DNA of 38,667 nt from a virus: IMG/VR virus record IMGVR_UViG_3300021090_000064, positions 1-38,667 of that record; one strand, written 5' to 3'. The notes below the pieces were generated by a model, which saw only the letters and a program-made list of their open reading frames with translations, did no database searches and had not been told where the DNA came from. Position 1 is the stretch's first letter; the number at the start of each line of letters is the position of its first letter. The translations under genes and the position numbers were made by a program. This document shows positions 30,601 to 36,665 of this stretch, piece after piece.

Positions 30601-30862
30601 CGGCCTCCACCCAGGCGCGCTTCAGCCGGAAGGCGCGCACGGTGTCGGCGTTGTTGGAGGCGTCGCCGCTCACCCACAGGTGCAGCACCGCCGAAATGAT
30701 CGTCGCGTTCGCGGGCAGCGCCGAGACGTCGAACTGCACCAGCGCCCGCCTCGCCGCGATGTTGTAGCCCACGTTGAGAAACGTCTGAGCGCCGAAGTTC
30801 GTGGTCGGGTTGTTGCCTTCGAGGTGCGTGTCGAGCGTCGTGGTCAGCGTCAGTTGAGACAT
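27671..30862 (-). CDS. Tail fibre / adhesin with N-terminal DNRLRE domain
   Basis: 1063 residues. Residues ~1-190 match the DNRLRE-type carbohydrate-binding fold: DTHLEGNNPTTNFGAQTFLNVG, RRALVQFDVSALPANATIISAVLHLWV, and later TWNIWATAQNW. The middle is beta-rich, with YWVSVGDKDG-type and propeller-like segments (YDDSVYIAKEDALYVVKNG). The C-terminus is again beta-rich. Large size and place in the tail operon suggest the receptor-binding fibre that contacts cell-surface glycans. ATG 30862 has no Shine-Dalgarno; its leader CCCCGACGACGACC is shared with the gene at 31744. Confidence 0.75.
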   Translation of the reverse strand: MSQLTLTTTLDTHLEGNNPTTNFGAQTFLNVGYNIAARRALVQFDVSALPANATIISAVLHLWVSGDASNNADTVRAFRLKRAWVEAEATWNIWATAQNWQTAGGFGANDCEQTDIGALALPAAVTDGQEFTWALTPAAVQEWRSGVFTNRGLLLKTDTESGSNLKQWKSREHATVAQRPQLVITYLAPEAPSATGDQPGYDLTLSDGTATLGIMAGGAGGPAVGAIRRLPRGPGVERKVVEQNDWTGGRGNARFSADRSRFYDASGVWSMVPGQVTSGPLLRLGKSVNFGPLRGYGEWPGDLDANGNLMHQVRWKALTGANRFIATKLTANAVATNVLQVRVVVRRVGAPAGNAIVSLRADSGGAPGSVIASGEAGTGTLTDWLAVLQEFQFGGGTQTLVNGTSYWVSVGDKDGTGTASDHWEVLWVEKSAGTAAANISTDGSSWSAAADPPPSLVYRLDQGHTNASDVRYLLFEYKRQLYAASRTSTNTGAVYMNGDRGVCTGTQAAGKIVDTTKAWTTNEWRGCVAQVLNGANQGEALTINSNTATELVLEANWSVTPTTGASGTEYVILGSDRWEVRSVPTLNAGATDVAVLNDIVYVACGGAVNMTRFREYNNAGAWTVEEADDGTNKCLFIEVFQEGETVYLYHASGARFNKAAAVTWPTNLSLDSSKPVGDAGALITGLTIYDDSVYIAKEDALYVVKNGIATLVPVPINTARDLNNGVGLRGWNTNLYFPFLDGFERLFGRTCDDIGPNRQEGMPPDRRGNVADFLPVLQYGFVAWDGGSFGTNSRFRHSAILVTTSPGGDWHELLRYPRKNYRIQNLFYQSIPKVPNRLWFSLTDTLNSLVMPNSAQNPLNDDQMLYTWEGYVTTAWVDLDTPELDHYFDELRLFSRNLSVATGAALAVDYQLDAAEYTSAWVRFPLDATISPYQLLAVGDGNVTGHRLRFRLRLLAGDLSVPVVLNEWEARINQMNEVLYDYVIDLRIADRVMLLSGGESTKSAQAIIVQLQAWQEDATPLTMRCRHEAFDNVRGHIDPVSLVPQKWTGEEALLLGSLTFKQT

Positions 30863-30894
30863 GGTCGTCGTCGGGGCGTTGTCGGGGCAGGCCG

Positions 30895-30920
30895 GTAGGG
30901 GCGAACCTGTGTGTTCGCCC
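30895..30920. repeat. GGGGC/GCCC palindromic element (arm GAAC)
   Basis: Between the fibre and connector-like genes, adjacent to the latter's stop. Confidence 0.8.
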
Positions 30921-30925
30921 TATGG

Positions 30926-31744
30926 CTACGGCAGCACCGGGAACCTCTGCGCCCCCATCACCGGGTGCCGCCCGTGCGCCTGCGCCGCGCGCGGCGTCAG
31001 GTTGTTCAGCAGCGCCGTCAGGTCGCGCTCGTCCGACCCCGGCCCCTCCAGCCGCCAGCGCACCAGCTTGGCCGCCGTCTCGAGCGCCAGCCAGTCCGGC
31101 GAGACGTAGTCCGAGAGTGCGTCGGCGTCGGCGGCCACCAGCGCGTGCGGGGCCGCGTACACCAACTTGACCTTGAAGGGCGCCCGCGGCTGCTCCGGGA
31201 AGAGCAGCACCCCCACCGCGCCGGCCGCCGTCCATTCCGTGCGCGCGCGCAACGCCGGCTCCCACTCCCACGGCGCCGCCGTCCGCCGCGCCAGCCACAC
31301 CTGGCGCAGGTCGCGCTTGGCCGCCACGGGCAGGTTGTACTCGAGCTGGCTCGCGGCCGTGGTGAGCGTGACGTCCACCTGCGGCACGTCGCCCACTTCC
31401 TGCAAGGCCTCGTTGATCTTCCCCACCACCCCCTCGCGCGGGTAGCGCTTGGTCATCACCCCGTAGCGCGCCCCCAGCGCGGGCGTCTCGGCCAGCGCCG
31501 CGACCGTGATCGTCCCCGTGTCGCCGTCGTAGTTGCTGATCAGGCGCGAGGCGCGGTTGGCCGGCGTCCCGCTCTGGTACAGGAGCGTCCCGCCCTCGAA
31601 GAAACCGTCCTGGCTGAACCCGCGCACCACCAGCTGCAGGTCCACGAGCGTCGTCGCCCCGCTCGAAGCCGCCGAGGCCACGCCCTCCTGCAAGGCCTCC
31701 AGCGCCCGCGCCGTCTGCAGTAGAACGTCAAAGAGTGTCGTCAT
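30926..31744 (-). CDS. Possible head-tail connector / adaptor protein
   Basis: 272 residues. An N-terminal helical part is followed by VDLQLVVRGFSQDGFFEGGTLLYQSG, a region around KRYPREGVVGKINEALQEVGDVPQVDVTLTTAASQLEYNLPVAAKRDLRQVWLARR, and a C-terminal helical part. This pattern recurs in uncharacterised head-tail proteins of short-tailed phages. No catalytic motif. The start is ATG 31744 with the SD-less leader CCCCGACGACG. Confidence 0.55.
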   Translation of the reverse strand: MTTLFDVLLQTARALEALQEGVASAASSGATTLVDLQLVVRGFSQDGFFEGGTLLYQSGTPANRASRLISNYDGDTGTITVAALAETPALGARYGVMTKRYPREGVVGKINEALQEVGDVPQVDVTLTTAASQLEYNLPVAAKRDLRQVWLARRTAAPWEWEPALRARTEWTAAGAVGVLLFPEQPRAPFKVKLVYAAPHALVAADADALSDYVSPDWLALETAAKLVRWRLEGPGSDERDLTALLNNLTPRAAQAHGRHPVMGAQRFPVLP

Positions 31745-31813
31745 CGTCGTCGGGGCTGGCGTCTCCTCGCCCGCAGCGTGCGCTGCGCGCGATGCGGGTG
31801 CCTGCCCCCCTCC

Positions 31814-32353
31814 TCACGTCCATCTCGAAAACCTCCGCCAGTGAAAATAGATCCATCTGATCCTCCGCCGCACGGGCGAGGCCGCGCCTCCGCCCGAGAT
31901 CTCCACCGTCGGCGCCACGACTCTGCCAATCGCTGACACCGGTCCGGGCGTGACCGCCACGCTGCCCAGCACCACCGTCGGCGCCACCGTCCGCCCGATC
32001 GCCGACGCCACCGCGTTCGCCACCAGGACGGACCCCAGCACCACCCCCGGCGCCGTCACCCGCCCCACGGCCGTGGCCGGCGCGGGCTGGATCGGCGGGG
32101 TGCTGATCTCCACCGTCGGCGCGACCACTCTCCCGATGGCCTGCGCCGCGTTGGGCGAGAGCGCCAGCGACCCCAGCACCACACTCGGCGCGACCACCCG
32201 CCCCACCGCCGAGCGCGCCGCCGGCGCCAGCGCCTGCACCACGCACATCGTCGCCCCGGCCGGCACCACTGGCGCGAACGCGGCGGTCAGCGACGTCTCC
32301 CGCCCGTGCGCCCCCTTCGGGTTGAACTTGATGTACGCGCGCGTGTCGCTCAT
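31814..32353 (-). CDS. Repeat-rich structural protein (IGRVVAPTV repeats)
   Basis: 179 residues from ATG 32353 (ATGA overlap with the upstream gene). MSDTRAYIKFNPKGAHG... is followed by five repeats of about 22-27 residues (AxGRVVAPTVVLGSLAxxP), then a basic-aromatic tail RRRIRWIYFHWRRFSRWT. A beta-solenoid or decoration-like protein is likely, located between the LamG-like and connector genes. The repeats vary between VLGS and VEIS types. Confidence 0.7.
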   Translation of the reverse strand: MSDTRAYIKFNPKGAHGRETSLTAAFAPVVPAGATMCVVQALAPAARSAVGRVVAPSVVLGSLALSPNAAQAIGRVVAPTVEISTPPIQPAPATAVGRVTAPGVVLGSVLVANAVASAIGRTVAPTVVLGSVAVTPGPVSAIGRVVAPTVEISGGGAASPVRRRIRWIYFHWRRFSRWT

Positions 32354-33123
32354 GCGAAGAGCTGCGCCGCGGCGTACTGCAAGTCCTGCTCCGGGATCGC
32401 TTTCGTCCACAGCGCCCCGCCCATCAGCCAGCCGCTGTGCACGTTCGAGGGCGTGGTGATGCTGGCCCCCAGGCAGCAGAGCGTGGCCGCCAGCGCCCCG
32501 CTCCACGTGCCCAGGCCGGTCGTGGTCGTCCCGATCTGCCCACCGGGTTTGTCGAGTTGCCACTTGTACGCCTTCAGTTGGTCGGCGGCCTTGCTCACCG
32601 TCATTACGAACAGGAACCAGTCCAGGTCGGTGTTGCCCGTGCTCGACGCCTGCTTGACCGTCCCGCCCGCGCGATAGTCGGCGATCAGTTGGCCGTTTGT
32701 GGCGCCCTTCGAGAGCGAGATGAAGTTGTTGCCGTCCACGCCGAAGCGCAGGCCGTAGTGCTGGTTGCCGTCCGTCCAGGGCGTGCTGCTCAACATCTTC
32801 ACCAGGATCGCCGCCGTCAGCTCCTGGTTGTTGAGGTCCGTCGCCAGTTGCGCGCTGTACACGTTGGCGAAGCCGTTCGTTCCGTCGAAGAGCGCGCAGC
32901 CGCCGTTGTTGAGACCGGGCTGGTTGAGCGTCACCCCCGTCCCGCTGTACACGCCGTGGTTCTGCCGCCGCGAGGCGTCCTTGACCTGCGTCAGCGCGTT
33001 GTCGCCCAGCCCCCACAGCCCGATCTGCTGCTCGGGGTAGAGCATCGAGAGCACGTCGCGCACCTGCGGCCGGGTCAGCCCGCGCCCCCCGCCGCCCGCG
33101 CGCCCGCGTGTTCGAGTTGTCAT
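32350..33123 (-). CDS. Concanavalin A/LamG-like structural protein
   Basis: 257 residues. A Gly/Arg N-terminus is followed by a LamG-type jelly roll: GLWGLGDNALTQVKDASRRQNHGVYSG, CALFDGTNGFANVYS, TAAILVKM, NQHYGLRFGVDGNNFISLS, and LMGGALWTKAIPEQDLQYAAAQLF. Such domains bind glycans and are used in phage tails and capsid decoration. AAGGAG lies before ATG 33123, inside the 29-residue upstream ORF. Confidence 0.75.
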   Translation of the reverse strand: MTTRTRGRAGGGGRGLTRPQVRDVLSMLYPEQQIGLWGLGDNALTQVKDASRRQNHGVYSGTGVTLNQPGLNNGGCALFDGTNGFANVYSAQLATDLNNQELTAAILVKMLSSTPWTDGNQHYGLRFGVDGNNFISLSKGATNGQLIADYRAGGTVKQASSTGNTDLDWFLFVMTVSKAADQLKAYKWQLDKPGGQIGTTTTGLGTWSGALAATLCCLGASITTPSNVHSGWLMGGALWTKAIPEQDLQYAAAQLFA

Positions 33124-33209
33124 AGTTTTCTCCTTCGGAGAATCAACCAGCCCGCCAGCGTGAAGGCCGCGATCAGGAGCCAGGTCCCCGCGATGACCAG
33201 CCAGTTCAC
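33120..33209 (-). CDS. 29-residue single-TM mini-protein
   Basis: Starts at GTG 33209, overlapping the upstream stop as GTGA, and ends overlapping the next start as ATGA. VNWLVIAGTWLLIAAFTLAGWLILRRRKL: one TM helix with a positive end, which predicts a cytoplasmic C-terminus. It also encodes the Shine-Dalgarno of the next gene. It may be a real micropeptide or mainly a coupling element. Confidence 0.55.
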   Translation of the reverse strand: MNWLVIAGTWLLIAAFTLAGWLILRRRKL

Positions 33210-33547
33210 CCCGCTGCTTTCTTCGCCCTGGGTTTGGCCTTCGGCTTTTCCGCCTTGGCCTTTGCTTCCGCCTTCATCCTCGCTCCGCGGCCTTCATCCT
33301 TCCCCTTCCACGGCATCTCCGGCACGCTCACCGCCCCCTGAGCGTCAGCCGAAGGGCCGCTCCCCAGCGGCTCGACCGTGTAGCCGGGGAAGTCCTTCTT
33401 GAACGTCTCGATCACCTGCGCGGGCGTGCGCCCGAGCTTCGGGTCCACCGAGTGCTCGTCCACCACCGCCTGGCCGTTGTGGAACACCACCCCCAAGGTC
33501 TTGCCTTCGTAGCCCGGCTGCTGGGCCACCACTAAGTGACGTGCCAT
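33206..33547 (-). CDS. Small capsid-region protein of unknown function
   Basis: 113 residues. ARHLVVAQQPGYEGKTLGVVFHNGQAVVDEHSVDPKLGRTPAQVIETFKKDFPGYTVEPL is a small folded domain. It is followed by an insert (GSGPSADAQGAV) made by a CCTGAGCGTCAGCCGAAGG element, then a Lys/Ala/Pro-rich basic tail. AGGAG precedes ATG 33547. Head completion is a guess based on position. Confidence 0.65.
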   Translation of the reverse strand: MARHLVVAQQPGYEGKTLGVVFHNGQAVVDEHSVDPKLGRTPAQVIETFKKDFPGYTVEPLGSGPSADAQGAVSVPEMPWKGKDEGRGARMKAEAKAKAEKPKAKPRAKKAAG

Positions 33548-33599
33548 GATTGCTCTCCTAATTGCTCTCCTATAGCGCCACGAACTTCACGAACTCCCC

Positions 33600-33635
33600 A
33601 TTCGTGCTAATTCGTGAAATTCGTGGCTAAGGTTT
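33600..33635. repeat. ATTCGT-rich repeat, copy 2
   Basis: TTCGTGCTAATTCGTGAAAT... with GGTTTTCCTA; intergenic, related to 27638-27668. Confidence 0.6.
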
Positions 33636-33637
33636 TC

Positions 33638-34003
33638 CTACGCCGCGATCTCGCGCTGCGCGCCGGAGACGATCCCGGCCGTCACCGTCGCGGACAGCCC
33701 CGTGGCCGCCCCCGCCACGCGGTTCAGGCGCAGGTAGGCTTTCTTGCTCTGCACCCGGCGGTAGTAGCGCCCCACCGCCGTGATCTGCGGGAAGGTCGTG
33801 TTGTCGGTGTAGCCGCTCCCCTCGGTGTCGGACTCCTGAACCTTGAAGTCCAGAGTCCGCCCGGTGGTCGAGCCGGCCAGCGCCGTCACCACGATCTCGA
33901 TCGGCACCCCGTCCGCCGCCGTCTTCTTGATGTTCAGGCTGGAGCTATCGCCGCTCGTGGTCAGGGTGGCCGCACTGTGGAACAACAGGTTAGCGTCTAA
34001 CAT
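33638..34003 (-). CDS. Capsid decoration-like protein (Bbp16-type)
   Basis: 121 residues. GGAGG precedes ATG 34003. LLFHSAATLTTSGDSSSLNIKKTAADGVPIEIVVTAL...LDFKVQESDTEGSGYTDNTTFPQITAVGRYYRRVQSKKAYLRLNRVAG is a beta-sandwich pattern typical of the small protein encoded right after the major capsid gene in BPP-1-like phages. It probably decorates or stabilises the capsid. Confidence 0.7.
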   Translation of the reverse strand: MLDANLLFHSAATLTTSGDSSSLNIKKTAADGVPIEIVVTALAGSTTGRTLDFKVQESDTEGSGYTDNTTFPQITAVGRYYRRVQSKKAYLRLNRVAGAATGLSATVTAGIVSGAQREIAA

Positions 34004-34013
34004 GGTGGCCTCC

Positions 34014-34976
34014 TTACACGAACTTCACGCCGGCGACGCGGACGATCGAGAAGTTCTGACTGAAGTTCTTCAGCCCGATCGCCCAGTCCATCCGGCGCAG
34101 ATACCCGGGCGTGGCCTCTTTCTCCCCGCCGTTCAGCGGGTCGTAAGGCTCCGGCGAAGTGCCGCCCAGTTGGATCCCATTCAGCCCGGTCTCGTCGCCC
34201 ATCTTCACCCCGTAGATGGACGTGCCCACCGAGTCCGTGCCCTCGGTCGTCGGGATGATCTCGGTGGCGAGATCCGCCTTCAGGCCCACGTCGGCGATCT
34301 TGCCGCCCGCGAAGACCTCCCAGGTGCGCTCGTAGTTGTCCTGGGTCGTATCCAGCAGCGCGAGCCGGCGCAGCGTCTGCCCGAAGCCGATCTTGGCCGC
34401 CTCGTTCACGACCCACATATCCACTTCCCCCCCGATGTAGGTCTTGGCCTTGTGCAGCGCGTCGATGAACTTGTTTTCATTGGCCGCGCTGGCGAGCACG
34501 TCGAGCGTCACCCCGCCCGACTCCAGGTTGATCGTAGAGCGCGCGGGCATGTTGCTGATGCGTTTCTTCAGGCCCTCGAACCCGTCCGGGTCCACCCCGT
34601 GGTCGCCGTTGATGAAGTCGTTGTTGAACCCGCGCGTGACCGACTCCGTCAGCATCTGGGTCTGGAGGGTGAGCTGGTCGATGAACAGCGCCTCGACCTT
34701 GGTGAAGATGCGGTCAATCCCCACGTCGCCGCCGTAGATCGAGAGCGTCTCTTCCACCTGCTCGGTTTGGCCGGTCGCCTCGGTGTAACCGGCGTTGAGC
34801 TTGCGCTTCCCCGTCGCGGGGAGGGACTGCCACCGTAAGCCGACGACGCGCAAGCCGGACACGTCGGCGAACGGCACGAGCTGAAGCAGCTTCGACTGGC
34901 GCAGCAGGTCCTGCATGACCATCGTCGCGTACGCCGTCTTGGCCGTCTTCAGCAGTTCGTTCAGTGTGACTGCCAT
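34014..34976 (-). CDS. Major capsid protein
   Basis: 320 residues. AVTLNELLKTAKTAYATMVMQDLLRQSKLLQLVPFADVSGLRVVGLRWQSL... with GGDVGIDRIFTKVEALFIDQLTLQTQMLTESVTRGFNNDFINGD and the C-terminal YLRRMDWAIGLKNFSQNFSIVRVAGVKFV fit HK97-fold capsid proteins that have no N-terminal prohead-protease delta domain. Scaffold upstream and decoration-like gene downstream support it. AGGAG precedes ATG 34976. Confidence 0.88.
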   Translation of the reverse strand: MAVTLNELLKTAKTAYATMVMQDLLRQSKLLQLVPFADVSGLRVVGLRWQSLPATGKRKLNAGYTEATGQTEQVEETLSIYGGDVGIDRIFTKVEALFIDQLTLQTQMLTESVTRGFNNDFINGDHGVDPDGFEGLKKRISNMPARSTINLESGGVTLDVLASAANENKFIDALHKAKTYIGGEVDMWVVNEAAKIGFGQTLRRLALLDTTQDNYERTWEVFAGGKIADVGLKADLATEIIPTTEGTDSVGTSIYGVKMGDETGLNGIQLGGTSPEPYDPLNGGEKEATPGYLRRMDWAIGLKNFSQNFSIVRVAGVKFV

Positions 34977-34985
34977 GAGATTCTC

Positions 34986-35729
34986 CTAACCGCGCTTCAT
35001 GGCCTGGCGCACCTCGGTGCGCAACAGCTCCGAGCGCGGCTTCTTGGATAGGTCGGTTTTGGCCGGGCCTCCGCCCGGCGTCAGCCCCGGCATGCGCGCC
35101 GGGTTGGGTCCTTTGGCCAGGCGGTTGATCTTCTTCTGCCCGGCCAGTCGGATGGATTGGAAATAAGCCTGGGGAGAGTCGGTCTTGATCTCGTCCGCTT
35201 CGGGGTCGTCGGCGCTCAGCCCGTACTCCTCGGCGATGGCGTACCCCCGCGCCGTCACCGGGTCAAGGTCTGTGGGAGCAAGGTCTGTGGGAGCAGGCGT
35301 CCCTGCCTGCTCGCCTTCTGCCTCCTGCCCCCCTGAGCCTGTCGAAGGGCCGCCCGTCAGCAGCCCCTGCTTCGCCAGCGCCTTCAGGAACTCGGCCTGT
35401 TTGTCGGGCGGGATCACCACCCCGCTCGCGCGGGCCGCTTCCAGCGCGCGCTCGGCGTTCTGCTGGGTCTGCAGTTGGCGGGTGAGGCCCGCCGTCCGCT
35501 TGTCGAGGATGCTCTGCCACTTGCGATTCTGCTCATCCAAAATCGCCAGCAGCTCGGCACGCGTCACGACCGCGGGCGTTGTCTGCGCGGCTGGGGCAGC
35601 TCCGTCCGTAGAGACGACCGGGCCGGTCGTCTCCTGGCTCGAAGCGGCCTCGGCGCTCGTGTCCGCTGAGGCCCCCGCCTCGCCGACCAGCGCCGCCGCG
35701 TCAAACGCTTTCAGACTCTTGTCGCTCAT
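34986..35729 (-). CDS. Scaffolding protein (probable)
   Basis: 247 residues from ATG 35729 (GGAG upstream); a longer frame runs through the terminator leader and is unlikely. Acidic Ala/Glu N-terminus, a coiled-coil centre (AELLAILDEQNRKWQSILDKRTAGLTRQLQTQQNAERALEAAR) and a basic C-terminal end, directly upstream of the capsid gene: the usual design of scaffold proteins that guide capsid assembly. Three repeat elements are inserted in frame (ETTGPVVSTD, GGPSTGSGG, and the APTDLAPTDL minisatellite). Confidence 0.75.
   Translation of the reverse strand: MSDKSLKAFDAAALVGEAGASADTSAEAASSQETTGPVVSTDGAAPAAQTTPAVVTRAELLAILDEQNRKWQSILDKRTAGLTRQLQTQQNAERALEAARASGVVIPPDKQAEFLKALAKQGLLTGGPSTGSGGQEAEGEQAGTPAPTDLAPTDLDPVTARGYAIAEEYGLSADDPEADEIKTDSPQAYFQSIRLAGQKKINRLAKGPNPARMPGLTPGGGPAKTDLSKKPRSELLRTEVRQAMKRG
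35264..35293. repeat. 15-bp in-frame minisatellite (2 units) in scaffold
   Basis: CAAGGTCTGTGGGAG twice, directly before a GCAGGCGTCCCTGCCTGC palindrome. Confidence 0.75.
35332..35350. repeat. CCTGAGCCTGTCGAAGG element in scaffold
   Basis: In-frame copy giving GPSTGSG. Confidence 0.8.
35608..35632. repeat. GTAGAGACG/CGTCTC palindromic element (arm GACCGG)
   Basis: In frame in scaffold; gives ETTGPVVSTD, the same peptide as the copy at 3761 in the giant protein. Confidence 0.85.
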
Positions 35730-35790
35730 CTCCGTCTCCAATGCTCCCGGCTCTCGTAAGGTCGGCCGTCCCTGGCTGACCTGAAAGCCG

Positions 35791-35838
35791 GAAAAATAAA
35801 ACCGGGGCCGCTCATCTGTGAAGATGTGCGACCCCGGT
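35791..35838 (-). terminator. Strong leader terminator between late promoter 2 and scaffold
   Basis: On the minus strand an 11-bp stem (ACCGGGGTCGC/GCGGCCCCGGT, one G-U) with an inner CATCT-TCAC-AGATG hairpin, followed by TTTTATTTTT. It would stop transcription before the structural genes unless antiterminated. Confidence 0.85.
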
Positions 35839-35850
35839 CTCATCGACTCT
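35832..35850 (-). promoter_or_regulatory. Conserved late-leader motif, copy 2
   Basis: AGAGTCGATGAGACCGGGG, 18 of 19 bases identical to 15749-15767 and in the same position at the foot of a terminator stem. Confidence 0.55.
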
Positions 35851-35863
35851 AACGGGTCGTTCG

Positions 35864-35889
35864 GTCGGGGCAGGCCTCCGTGCCTGCCC
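35864..35889. repeat. GGGGC/GCCC palindromic element (arm AGGC)
   Basis: Inserted in the late leader between promoter 2 and the conserved motif. Confidence 0.8.
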
Positions 35890-35936
35890 CACACCCCGGC
35901 GAGGGTGAGGGGGGCACCCTCACCAGGGCTGTCACT

Positions 35937-35965
35937 ATCATAGGCCCCTGCGCGCCGGGAGTCAA
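35937..35965 (-). promoter_or_regulatory. Late promoter 2 (sigma70-like)
   Basis: TTGACT - 17 bases - TATGAT on the minus strand, upstream of scaffold and capsid genes. Same -35 hexamer and spacer length as late promoter 1. Confidence 0.75.
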
Positions 35966-35967
35966 CC

Positions 35968-35992
35968 GTAGGGGCGTTCTATTGAACGCCCT
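35968..35992. repeat. GGGGC/GCCC palindromic element (arm GTTC)
   Basis: Abuts late promoter 2 and supplies bases of the stop codon of the gene ending at 35991. Confidence 0.8.
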
Positions 35993-36665
35993 AATCGTCC
36001 CTCCACGTCGCCCAGCGGAACCAGTGCTGCTCGTCCAGGTTGAACGGCAGCCGCGTGTAGGGCGTCCCCAGCTTCCACAGCAGGAAGGGCAGCGAGAGCT
36101 GGTCGGCGTACGTCCAGCGCCGGCACTCGTGCCACCAGTCGCGGTCCAGCTCCACCACCCGCGGGTCGTGGTGCCGCCGCACGAGGCAGGTGCACTCCAG
36201 CAGCGGCGTCTGGTCGCGGTAGCCCTGCTCGGCGTAGCTCGCCACCTGCTCGCGGATCGGCAGCCCGGCGTACTTGCGCAGCGGCAGGTGCGCGGCCAGC
36301 TCGTCCGCCAGCGTCGTGCGCCAGCGGTGCGGGAAGAAGGCCACCGGCGCGTCGTCGCTCACGTACTTAGCCAGGTCTGCCACCAGGTGCGGCGAGTGCA
36401 CCCGCAGCGAGGCGTCCACCCACACGCTCACGTCGTAGTCCGCCAAACACGCGTGCGGGTTGAGCTTGAAATACTTGGCCTGCATGCGCGGGTTCGGCTC
36501 CGGCCTCGGCGTCACGATCACCCGCCAGCCCTCGACGCGATCTCCGTGGCGGACCCGGTCGGTGAAGGCGATGCAGTCCGCGTGCCCGCCCTCCCACGCC
36601 TGCGGCATCACCGGCCGCAGCACGTCGTAGTCAGAGTAGAGCGCCGTGTACAGACAGACTCTCAT
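35991..36665 (-). CDS. DUF616/TOD1-like glycosyltransferase
   Basis: 224 residues from ATG 36665 (ATGA overlap). MRVCLYTALYSDYDVLRPVMPQ, HADCIAFTDRV, GWRVIV, RMQAKYFKLNPHACLADYDVSVWVDASLRVHS match the TOD1/MUCI70-like glycosyltransferase domain (GT-A type, with the DYDVSVWVDAS strand). It would transfer a sugar, either to virion proteins or to host surface. It is the last gene of the surface-modification cassette. Confidence 0.75.
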   Translation of the reverse strand: MRVCLYTALYSDYDVLRPVMPQAWEGGHADCIAFTDRVRHGDRVEGWRVIVTPRPEPNPRMQAKYFKLNPHACLADYDVSVWVDASLRVHSPHLVADLAKYVSDDAPVAFFPHRWRTTLADELAAHLPLRKYAGLPIREQVASYAEQGYRDQTPLLECTCLVRRHHDPRVVELDRDWWHECRRWTYADQLSLPFLLWKLGTPYTRLPFNLDEQHWFRWATWRDD

